Positions 1-5,078 of a stretch of 5,078 nt of DNA are shown piece after piece. Position 1 is the first letter of the stretch. Each line of letters begins with the position of its first letter. The DNA comes from Mycoplasmatota bacterium (GTDB taxonomy: Bacteria; Bacillota_I; Bacilli_A; RF39; UBA660), in assembly GCA_012512795.1 (NCBI GenBank), contig JAAZDL010000039.1:1-5078 (forward strand), written 5' to 3'. A program made the position numbers and the translations under genes. Below the pieces are notes generated by a model. The model was not told where the DNA came from, did not search any database, and saw only the letters and a program-made list of their open reading frames with translations.

Positions 1-1028
1 TAAAGATTTGTTATGCAATTATTGTCATATATGAACTAATATTTTCAATATTTATATATAAAATTCTTAATATAAATTTTATGGAGTTTAGTAATCACTA
101 TTTATATAAATTTTTGTTTTCTGTAATTATCATGTTAATTTCGTTAATAACTTTTAAAACAGTATATATTAAAAAAATAATCAATATAATAAATAAATCC
201 GCATATCAAAATATATTGAATGTTTTTGCGATGCTCTCATTTAATATAGGAATTATATATATGGTTACAAAATATAGTATTGATTTTTCTAGTAAAACAT
301 ATTTTTTAAATTTAGTTCTTTTGGTTATATTTTTGTTGTTAATATCTATTTCAATTTTTAATAGTATTAAAAGACAACATGAACTTGAAAAAATTGATGC
401 TTTATTAGATTTTATTTCAAAATATGAAAAGATAATAGACGAAGATAGAATGCACAAACATGAACTATTAAATAATCTATTGATATTGAAAAGTTATAAA
501 AATAGTAAAGAATATAAAATAGCTTTAAATGATTTAATTGATACTTATGATAGCAATAAAAATATTTCTATAAAAAATATTTGCAAATTGCCCGCAGGCT
601 TAAAAGGAATAATTTACTATAAGATTAAAAATAGTAATTGTGAAAAATTAAGGACACAAATTCATATAACAAAAGAAGCATCATTGCTATTAGAAAATTT
701 AGAACAAAAAAAGTATACTTCGCTTTGTAAAATATTTTGTATTCATTTAGACAATTCTCTTGAAGCATCTATTAATAGCAAAGAAAAAGAATTGTTTATA
801 AGTATATACAAAGAAAATACTTATATTGTTATAGAGATAGAAAATACATTTCAAGATAAGATTGATTTAAAGATGATTTATAAAGAAAAGTATTCTACCA
901 AAGAAAACAGTCGAGGAATAGGGTTGTTTATTGCTAAATTAATTGAAAAAAATAATAAAAATATTACAACATCAAATATCGTTGTTAATGACATGTTTAT
1001 ATCTCAAATTAAAATTAAAGTAGATTAA
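1..1028 (+). CDS. agrC: AgrC-like GHKL sensor histidine kinase, probably 5'-truncated by the window edge
   Basis: Membrane histidine kinase that should sense the cyclic peptide made from the neighbouring agrBD genes and phosphorylate a response regulator. Residues are numbered from the ATG at 81. There are three hydrophobic segments (about 9-29, 44-63, 74-95), then a helical linker and a dimerisation box, MHKHELLNN, in which H127 is the likely phospho-acceptor: it has the His-(Asp/Glu)-x-x-Asn spacing of the AgrC class. A GHKL ATPase domain follows, with an LPAGLKGIIYYK block (170-181), N-box HLDNSLEA (D224, N225) and G-box SRGIGL (278-282 region). The ATG at 81 has no visible ribosome binding site, while every other gene here has one. 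The frame is open from base 3 and encodes a hydrophobic stretch, and AgrC sensors usually carry about six membrane helices. I therefore infer that the gene starts left of the window. The alternative is a short kinase starting at 81. It converges on agrBD. No response regulator is visible. Confidence 0.85.
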   Translation, partial: KICYAIIVIYELIFSIFIYKILNINFMEFSNHYLYKFLFSVIIMLISLITFKTVYIKKIINIINKSAYQNILNVFAMLSFNIGIIYMVTKYSIDFSSKTYFLNLVLLVIFLLLISISIFNSIKRQHELEKIDALLDFISKYEKIIDEDRMHKHELLNNLLILKSYKNSKEYKIALNDLIDTYDSNKNISIKNICKLPAGLKGIIYYKIKNSNCEKLRTQIHITKEASLLLENLEQKKYTSLCKIFCIHLDNSLEASINSKEKELFISIYKENTYIVIEIENTFQDKIDLKMIYKEKYSTKENSRGIGLFIAKLIEKNNKNITTSNIVVNDMFISQIKIKVD

Positions 1029-1043
1029 TAAATCTACTTTAAT
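1014..1043. terminator. Candidate bidirectional terminator hairpin between agrC and agrD
   Basis: A perfect 13-bp inverted repeat, ATTAAAGTAGATT / AATCTACTTTAAT, has a 4-base loop AATA. It overlaps the agrC stop codon (1026-1028) and ends three bases before the agrD stop codon on the other strand, so it can serve both converging genes. Only two pairs are G-C, so the hairpin is weak. The - strand read is followed by TTTAATTT, a modest T-rich tail; the + strand tail is poor. Its place exactly between two stop codons is the best argument for a terminator role. Confidence 0.6.
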
Positions 1044-1045
1044 AG

Positions 1046-1162
1046 TTAAAGAAATGAATTTGGTGGATTAGGCTCATCAAATATAACTATGTAACATCCT
1101 GTTGTAGCTGTTGCAGCAATGAAGGCTCCAATAAATGCTAGAATTTTTGCAATATATTTCAT
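1046..1162 (-). CDS. agrD: AgrD-like autoinducing peptide precursor (38 aa)
   Basis: Precursor of a cyclic thiolactone quorum-sensing peptide. I read this short gene directly from the - strand. The 38 residues form three parts: a hydrophobic/amphipathic leader (MKYIAKILAFIGAFIAA, residues 1-17), a core around the only cysteine (TATTGCYIVIF, C23), and an acidic, proline-rich tail (DEPNPPNSFL, 29-38). The tail matches the D-E-P-x-x-P-x-x-hydrophobic pattern that AgrB recognises in staphylococcal AgrD proteins. By family knowledge AgrB cuts before the tail and joins the new C-terminus to the Cys thiol, then the leader is removed. It starts two bases after the agrB stop, and its strong AGGAGGG ribosome binding site lies inside the last agrB codons, so the two are probably translationally coupled. 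The exact cut sites and peptide length are inferred. Recognition rests on layout and on the adjacent agrB. Confidence 0.9.
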   Translation of the reverse strand: MKYIAKILAFIGAFIAATATTGCYIVIFDEPNPPNSFL

Positions 1163-1164
1163 AT

Positions 1165-1770
1165 TTACCCTCCTTTCTTTTCATACTTTTTATAATTATT
1201 ATATTCAATTCCAAATATCTTGTAGCTAAGTGGAATAATTAAAATTGTTTGTATAAAGATTGAAAAAAATAATAAATTTTGAATATATATATTTTTTGAT
1301 AACAAAATAACAATAGAATATACTAAAGAAATTATAAATGTTAACAACTTATAAACAATTCTTTTCTTTTGATTTAATAAAGGTCTTTTTGGTGTATCAG
1401 CAGGAGCATATTTAAATATTAATATAAGAAAAAAACTAAGTGAAAATTTAAAAAATTTGATAGGTATTACTACTTTAGTTATAAGATGCGGAAAAGTTAA
1501 AAAGAAAAACAATGAAGAAATCCAACAATCTATACTTTTTTTAGCATGTAACCCAAAACTAAAAACTCTTAAAATACCATAAAACAGAAAAAGTAAAAAT
1601 AACTCTTTTAAAGTATGTAAAAATAAAGAGCAGAAACTTATGACTACTATTTTAGATATTGTTAAATATAAAACTTCAAGACCATATCTAATATTATCAA
1701 TCTTATCGTTGTTAAAACATGTATATGTTTTTACAATTTTTATAGATTTGTTAATTATTTTATCTTTCAT
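1165..1770 (-). CDS. agrB: AgrB-like membrane endopeptidase / accessory gene regulator B (201 aa)
   Basis: Integral membrane cysteine endopeptidase that removes the C-terminal tail of AgrD and forms the thiolactone ring. Counting from the ATG at 1770, the protein has about six hydrophobic segments (roughly 31-52, 54-72, 83-101, 104-120, 138-157, 161-185). The catalytic pair is visible as H75 and C82 in HAKKSIDC, the same seven-residue spacing as His77/Cys84 of S. aureus AgrB. The family block YAPADTPKRP (121-130) follows. The usual R-x-x-S-G-G-x-H-A motif reads RVFSFGLHA here, so the first Gly is Phe. A longer frame begins at a TTG at 1794, but it has no ribosome binding site and overlaps the probable promoter. 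The ATG at 1770 has GAGG five bases upstream and gives a typical AgrB length. It is the first gene of an agrBD operon, convergent with the kinase gene. Confidence 0.95.
   Translation of the reverse strand: MKDKIINKSIKIVKTYTCFNNDKIDNIRYGLEVLYLTISKIVVISFCSLFLHTLKELFLLFLFYGILRVFSFGLHAKKSIDCWISSLFFFLTFPHLITKVVIPIKFFKFSLSFFLILIFKYAPADTPKRPLLNQKKRIVYKLLTFIISLVYSIVILLSKNIYIQNLLFFSIFIQTILIIPLSYKIFGIEYNNYKKYEKKGG
1168..1174 (-). promoter_or_regulatory. Ribosome binding site of agrD, embedded in the 3' end of agrB
   Basis: The - strand reads AGGAGGG followed by five bases (TAAAT) and the agrD ATG. The same bases encode the final Lys-Gly-Gly of AgrB, and the agrB stop codon lies in the spacer. This near-consensus site supports the short agrD frame being a real gene and suggests coupled translation of the pair. 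Confidence 0.85.
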
Positions 1771-1775
1771 TTTAA

Positions 1776-1779
1776 CCTC
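1776..1779 (-). promoter_or_regulatory. Ribosome binding site that fixes the agrB start at 1770
   Basis: The - strand reads TGAGGTTAAAATG, so GAGG sits five bases before the ATG at 1770. No comparable site precedes the in-frame TTG at 1794, so the 201-residue form is preferred over 209 residues. Confidence 0.75.
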
Positions 1780-1794
1780 ATATAAATAATACAA

Positions 1795-1825
1795 TTTATA
1801 TTTTGTGTTTTTATCTTTTTGTCAT
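1795..1825 (-). promoter_or_regulatory. Candidate agrBD promoter
   Basis: On the - strand a -35-like ATGACA (1820-1825) lies inside the proximal direct repeat, and a -10-like TATAAA (1795-1800) follows after a 19-bp spacer. The spacer is longer than the optimal 17 bp, which fits a promoter that needs an activator bound at the repeats. Transcription would start near 1788, leaving a short leader before the agrB ribosome binding site. In DNA this AT-rich, -10 matches are cheap. The call rests mainly on the position of the repeats. Confidence 0.5.
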
Positions 1826-1848
1826 AATGACTAATAAAATTGTCATAA
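1819..1848. promoter_or_regulatory. Paired 9-bp direct repeats, candidate AgrA/LytTR binding site
   Basis: TTGTCATAA occurs exactly at 1819-1827 and again at 1840-1848, with a 12-bp spacer, so the copies start 21 bp (two helical turns) apart. LytTR-domain regulators such as AgrA bind paired 9-bp direct repeats separated by about 12 bp just upstream of the -35 box. Here the proximal copy overlaps the -35 candidate of agrBD. The proximal copy also forms a small dyad, GTCAT-A-ATGAC (1821-1831). The repeat sequence is not the S. aureus one, so the regulator is inferred from geometry and gene context only. Confidence 0.65.
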
Positions 1849-1885
1849 AAAGATTTATATTATAAAAACATTTTTATACTTAATT

Positions 1886-1901
1886 ATTAGAATATTCTAA
1901 T
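1886..1901. repeat. 16-bp perfect palindrome in the agrB-hpf intergenic region
   Basis: ATTAGAATATTCTAAT is a perfect palindrome with no loop, lying 78 bp before the hpf start codon and upstream of both divergent genes. The absence of a loop and T-run argues against a terminator; a dimeric repressor operator is possible. I do not recognise it as the box of a named regulator, and short AT palindromes occur by chance in such DNA. Confidence 0.4.
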
Positions 1902-1967
1902 TAGTTTTAAATGTAAAATTTTTGTGTAAATATAGAAATTATTATATTTTTATGTTATTCTTTTAAT

Positions 1968-1974
1968 AGGAGGG
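1968..1974 (+). promoter_or_regulatory. Ribosome binding site of hpf
   Basis: AGGAGGG lies five bases before the ATG at 1980. An ATG at 1975 is in a different frame and directly abuts the site, so 1980 is the start. Confidence 0.85.
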
Positions 1975-1979
1975 ATGCT

Positions 1980-2498
1980 ATGAAATATAACATCAGAGGC
2001 AACAAGATTGAGGTTACAGAAGCTATTAATGATTACATCAGGAGTAAACTTTCAAAAGTTGAAAAATATCTTGATGATAATGCTGAAATAGAGGCGAAAG
2101 TTTTGATATCTGCCAAAGGCAAAGATCAAAAAGTTGAAGTTACTATATGGAGCGGTAAGTATAATATAAGAGCTGAAGAGGCTAATGCTGATTTATATTC
2201 TGCTATTGATTTAGTAATTGATAAACTTGAAAGACAAATAAAAAAATATAAAGGGAAGCTATCAGTAAAGAAAATTAAAGAAGATTTTCTTCCTGAAATA
2301 GATGAACTATTTGAAGAAGAACAAACTATCGTTAGAAGAAAAGAAATATTCTTAAAGCCAATAGATGAAGAAGAAGCAATAACTGAAATGGAGTTGCTTG
2401 GTCATACATTCTTTATTTTCAAAAATGTACATACTGAAAAAATAAATGTTGTTTATAAAAGGAAAGATGGAGATTACGGAATTATTGAAGCGAACTAG
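1980..2498 (+). CDS. hpf: Ribosome hibernation promoting factor, long form (172 aa)
   Basis: Cytoplasmic ribosome-binding protein that pairs 70S ribosomes into inactive 100S dimers in stationary phase or stress. The N-terminal domain (about 1-95) begins MKYNIRGNKIEVTEAINDYI and contains the conserved DLYSAIDLVIDKLERQIKKYK helix (71-91), typical of the YfiA/HPF fold. A charged linker (about 96-116) leads to the C-terminal dimerisation domain (about 117-170), with IVRRKEIFLKPIDEEEAI and the ELLGHTFFIFKN and INVVYKRKDGDYGIIE blocks. Both domains together make this the long form found in Gram-positives, and the length is normal for it. It sits 62 bp upstream of secA, a common order in Bacillota, but a hairpin with a T-run separates them. 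It diverges from agrB. No hpf promoter is convincing in the AT-rich leader. Confidence 0.96.
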   Translation: MKYNIRGNKIEVTEAINDYIRSKLSKVEKYLDDNAEIEAKVLISAKGKDQKVEVTIWSGKYNIRAEEANADLYSAIDLVIDKLERQIKKYKGKLSVKKIKEDFLPEIDELFEEEQTIVRRKEIFLKPIDEEEAITEMELLGHTFFIFKNVHTEKINVVYKRKDGDYGIIEAN

Positions 2499-2521
2499 AA
2501 AGTATATCTTTCTTTTTTTTT
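2497..2521 (+). terminator. Short hairpin with T-run after hpf
   Basis: AGAAAG / CTTTCT forms a 6-bp stem around a TATAT loop (2497-2513). A run of nine T residues spans 2513-2521. The stem begins within the hpf TAG stop codon. The T-run is excellent but the stem is short with two G-C pairs, so termination may be partial and let some hpf transcripts continue into secA. Confidence 0.6.
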
Positions 2522-2528
2522 GCAAATT

Positions 2529-2537
2529 TGTTAAAAT
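2529..2537 (+). promoter_or_regulatory. Candidate extended -10 promoter for secA
   Basis: TGTTAAAAT fits the extended -10 pattern TG-n-TAnAAT with one mismatch and lies just after the hpf hairpin. No good -35 box is present; the position expected for it falls in the hairpin and T-run. It would give a leader of about 17 bases before the secA start. This is weak evidence in AT-rich DNA. Confidence 0.3.
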
Positions 2538-2546
2538 AATCTTTAT

Positions 2547-2550
2547 GGAG
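2547..2550 (+). promoter_or_regulatory. Ribosome binding site of secA
   Basis: GGAG lies ten bases before the ATG at 2561, within ATGGAGATGGTGATAC. The spacing is slightly long and the site is weaker than that of hpf. The protein starts MKLFKSIFDY, a normal SecA N-terminus, so the start is secure. Confidence 0.55.
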
Positions 2551-2560
2551 ATGGTGATAC

Positions 2561-5053
2561 ATGAAATTATTTAAATCTATATTTGATTACGAAACAAAAG
2601 AATTAAAAAAAGCAAATAAATTGGCTGAAGAAGTCGAATCATATGAAGAAGAAATGTCTAAGTTAAAGAGTGTTGAGTTTAAAGCGAAGACAGAGTCTTT
2701 TAAAAAAAGAATTGAAGATGGAGAAACTTTAGATGATATTTTACCAGAAGCTTTTGCAGTTGCGAGAGAAGCGTGTTTTAGAGCCATTGGTGAAAAACCG
2801 TTTTTTTGCCAATTAATTGGTGCGATATGCATACATCGTGGCAATATTGCGGAGATGAAAACAGGTGAAGGTAAAACTTTAACAACTGTTCTTCCTGCAT
2901 ATTTAAATTCATTAAGTGGAAAAGGAACTCATGTTATAACAACAAATGAGTACTTATCAACTCGTAATGCTGAGTGGATGGGACCAATATATGATCTTTT
3001 AGGTGTTAGTGTTGGAATTAACATTAGAGACAAGTCTCCAGAAGAAAAAAAAGAGGCATATAATGCTGATATTACTTATACAACTAATAATGAATTAGGT
3101 TTTGATTACTTAAGAGATAACATGGTTGTTAGAAGTGAAAGAAGAACTCAAAGAGGACTTAATTTTGCTATAATAGATGAAGTTGACTCTATCTTAATAG
3201 ATGAAGCAAGAACTCCTTTAATAATATCAGGTGGAAGTGCTAAATCAACTAACATTTATAAAGAAGCTGATAGAATTGCTAAAAATTTAAAAATAGATGA
3301 TTATGTAGTAGATGAAAAAACAAAAAAAGTAACACTTACTGAAGAAGGTGTTAAAGCTTGTGAAAAAATGCTTTCTATAAATAACTTATATGATATTTCT
3401 AATAGCGTTATGGTTCATAACTTAGACAAAGCTCTTTCTGCTAATTACTCTTTTAAAAAAGATGTTGATTATGTAATTGAGGATGGAAAAATAATCATAG
3501 TTGATTTATTTACTGGTAGACTTATGCATGGTAGACAATTTAGTGAAGGACTTCATCAAGCGCTTGAAGCTAAAGAAGGTGTTGAGATAAATGAAGAAAC
3601 AAAAACATTAGCGACTATTACTTTTCAAAATTTATTTAGAATGTATAATAAACTTTCTGGTATGACTGGTACTGCTAAAACTGAAGAAGAAGAGTTTGAA
3701 AACATTTATAATACTTCTGTAGTTGTTATTCCTACAAATAAACCTGTAATAAGAGAAGATCAAGTTGATCTTATATATAGTTCTTTAAAAGGCAAATATA
3801 ATGCACTTGTTAGCACTATTAAAGAAATAAATAAAACAAAAAGACCTATATTAGTTGGTGTTGCGTCTGTTGAAACTAGTGAAATTGTAAGTCAATTATT
3901 ATCAAAAGCAGGGTTAAAACATGAACTATTAAATGCTAAAAATCATGAACGTGAAGCACATATTATTGAAAATGCTGGTAAACTTGGTTCTATAACTATA
4001 GCAACTAATATGGCTGGCCGTGGAACTGATATAAAGTTAGGTGATGGTGTTCGTGAATTAGGAGGTTTGTTTGTACTAGGTACAGAAAGACATGATTCAA
4101 GAAGAATTGATAATCAACTTCGTGGTAGAGCAGGTCGTCAAGGAGATCCAGGTACAACGAGATTCTTTGTTTCAATGGAAGATGACTTGATGATAAAGTT
4201 TGGTTCTGAAAAAATGAAAAGCATAATGGAAACATTAGGAATAAAAGGAGATCAAGCTATATCAAATAAAATGATTTCAAAAAATATAGAAGCTGCGCAA
4301 AAGAAAGTTGAAGGATTTAACTTTGATAGAAGAAAAGGATTACTTGATTATGATAATGTAATTAGTAAACAAAGAGAAATCATTTATGATAGAAGAAATG
4401 AAATATTAGATAAAGAAAGTATAAGAGATAGAGTCTTAGATACTTTCAAAGTATTTGTATCTAATAGAGTAAAGTCTCATATTGAACCAGAAGGATATTT
4501 AACTCACAATGATATTGATAATATAATAGAACAGTTTAATGCTCATTTATTAAAGAGAAAAAAGCTTGAAGAAGATGATTTTAAAGATAAGTCAATTGAT
4601 GAAGTGATTGATATGATATATAACATTGTAGTTGATGATTATAACCACAAATTAAGTGATGTACCTTTAGAAATACAAAATGATTTTGAAAAATCTATAT
4701 CTCTTAGAATTATTGATAAGTTTTGGATGGATCAACTAGATGCAATGGAGGACTTAAAAGAAGGGGTAGGACTTCGTGGTTATGCACAAAGTAATCCACT
4801 TCAAGTTTATGCATTAGAAGGCTTTCAATTATTTGATAATATGATGGAAAGCATAAGTGCTGAGATATCAAATTATTTATTAAATGCAGAAATTAGACAA
4901 AATATAGAAAGACAAGAAGTAAAAAATATAAAGACTAATGATGGAAAAGAAGGAGTAAAAAATAAACCAAAAGTTGTAGGTACAAAAACTGGGAGAAATG
5001 ATCCTTGTCCATGCGGAAGTGGAAAAAAATATAAACAATGCTGTGGAAAATAA
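2561..5053 (+). CDS. secA: SecA preprotein translocase ATPase (830 aa)
   Basis: Motor ATPase that binds preproteins and drives them through the SecYEG channel at the membrane. The domain order is complete. NBD1 has Walker A TGEGKT (101-106) and Walker B DEVDS (206-210) followed by ILIDEARTPLIISG. The preprotein cross-linking domain lies at about 220-360. TITFQNLFRMYNKLSGMTGTA spans 352-371, and IPTNKP is at 390-395. NBD2 has TNMAGRGTDIKLG (482-494) and the arginine-finger block QLRGRAGRQGDPG (519-531). A helical scaffold/wing region includes LLDYDNVISKQRE (594-606) and FWMDQLDAMEDLKEGVGLRGYAQ (721-743). The C-terminal SEC-C zinc motif CPCGSGKKYKQCC uses C816, C818, C827 and C828 and typically helps bind SecB or the membrane. 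The length is close to that of B. subtilis SecA. It follows hpf on the same strand. No sign of damage or of a second, accessory SecA2 type. Confidence 0.99.
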   Translation: MKLFKSIFDYETKELKKANKLAEEVESYEEEMSKLKSVEFKAKTESFKKRIEDGETLDDILPEAFAVAREACFRAIGEKPFFCQLIGAICIHRGNIAEMKTGEGKTLTTVLPAYLNSLSGKGTHVITTNEYLSTRNAEWMGPIYDLLGVSVGINIRDKSPEEKKEAYNADITYTTNNELGFDYLRDNMVVRSERRTQRGLNFAIIDEVDSILIDEARTPLIISGGSAKSTNIYKEADRIAKNLKIDDYVVDEKTKKVTLTEEGVKACEKMLSINNLYDISNSVMVHNLDKALSANYSFKKDVDYVIEDGKIIIVDLFTGRLMHGRQFSEGLHQALEAKEGVEINEETKTLATITFQNLFRMYNKLSGMTGTAKTEEEEFENIYNTSVVVIPTNKPVIREDQVDLIYSSLKGKYNALVSTIKEINKTKRPILVGVASVETSEIVSQLLSKAGLKHELLNAKNHEREAHIIENAGKLGSITIATNMAGRGTDIKLGDGVRELGGLFVLGTERHDSRRIDNQLRGRAGRQGDPGTTRFFVSMEDDLMIKFGSEKMKSIMETLGIKGDQAISNKMISKNIEAAQKKVEGFNFDRRKGLLDYDNVISKQREIIYDRRNEILDKESIRDRVLDTFKVFVSNRVKSHIEPEGYLTHNDIDNIIEQFNAHLLKRKKLEEDDFKDKSIDEVIDMIYNIVVDDYNHKLSDVPLEIQNDFEKSISLRIIDKFWMDQLDAMEDLKEGVGLRGYAQSNPLQVYALEGFQLFDNMMESISAEISNYLLNAEIRQNIERQEVKNIKTNDGKEGVKNKPKVVGTKTGRNDPCPCGSGKKYKQCCGK

Positions 5054-5075
5054 AAGATATTTTATAATATCTTTT
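5052..5075. terminator. Dyad directly after secA, possible terminator
   Basis: AAAAGATATT / AATATCTTTT forms a 10-bp perfect stem with a TTAT loop. It begins within the secA stop codon (TAA, 5051-5053). Only one pair is G-C and the sequence after the stem (GTA) is cut by the window end, so no T-run beyond the stem can be judged. The A-rich left arm and T-rich right arm would allow weak termination on either strand. Confidence 0.45.
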
Positions 5076-5078
5076 GTA

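Noticed and set aside
206..457. 83-codon open frame on the - strand
   Set aside because: It lies entirely inside the AgrC-like kinase gene in antisense, has no ribosome binding site or recognisable domain, and is expected from AT-rich coding DNA.
1046..1162. Short - strand frame considered as a generic lipoprotein or toxin-antitoxin peptide
   Set aside because: The Cys is not in a lipobox of a mature signal peptide context, and the DEPxxP tail plus the adjacent, coupled agrB fit AgrD far better.
1827..1865. 12-codon ATG frame on the + strand between agrB and hpf
   Set aside because: It has no ribosome binding site, overlaps the regulatory repeats, and encodes nothing recognisable.
1840..1866. 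Possible + strand promoter (TTGTCA / TATAAA) toward hpf
   Set aside because: The 15-bp spacer is too short and the hexamers coincide with the direct repeats, so this is better explained as part of the agrBD control region.
1922..1948. Possible hpf promoter (TTGTGT / TATATT)
   Set aside because: The spacer is only 15 bp and many equal -10-like matches occur in this AT-rich leader, so no single promoter can be supported.
2587..2844. 85-codon open frame on the - strand
   Set aside because: It is antisense within the conserved N-terminal part of secA and shows no family features.
4005..4235. 76-codon open frame on the - strand
   Set aside because: It is antisense within the highly conserved NBD2 region of secA; its His-rich look comes from reading secA codons backwards.

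Overview
The window comes from a very AT-rich, low-GC Gram-positive bacterium. The strong AGGAGG-type ribosome binding sites, the long-form Hpf next to secA, and the agr-type peptide signalling genes all point to Bacillota, most likely an anaerobic clostridial or Tissierellia-like lineage. I cannot name a genus from this sequence.

The left part (1-1825) is an accessory quorum-sensing module of the agr family. A GHKL sensor kinase of AgrC type runs on the + strand and ends at 1028; its reading frame stays open to the left edge, so it is probably cut by the window start. Facing it on the - strand is a compact operon: agrB (1165-1770, the membrane peptidase that processes the signal peptide) and then agrD (1046-1162), a 38-residue autoinducing-peptide precursor that is easy to miss. 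AgrD has the diagnostic layout of a hydrophobic leader, one central Cys, and an acidic DEPxxP tail. The kinase and the peptide operon meet tail to tail, and a 13-bp hairpin overlapping the kinase stop codon lies between them. Upstream of agrB, two exact 9-bp direct repeats start 21 bp apart and run into a plausible promoter. This is the geometry expected for a LytTR-type regulator such as AgrA. No agrA gene lies in the window.

The middle (1771-1979) is a divergent intergenic region between agrB and hpf. It holds the repeats, the agr promoter candidate, a 16-bp perfect palindrome and the hpf ribosome binding site.

The right part (1980-5078) is conserved housekeeping: hpf (ribosome hibernation factor, long form), a short hairpin with a T-run, then a full-length secA (preprotein translocase ATPase) with a C-terminal zinc-binding tail, and a final dyad just after its stop.

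Inferred working model: AgrD is cut and cyclised by AgrB, the peptide is exported and sensed by the AgrC-like kinase, and an unseen response regulator binds the repeats and drives agrBD in positive feedback. hpf and secA are not obviously part of this circuit; only their position next to it is seen.
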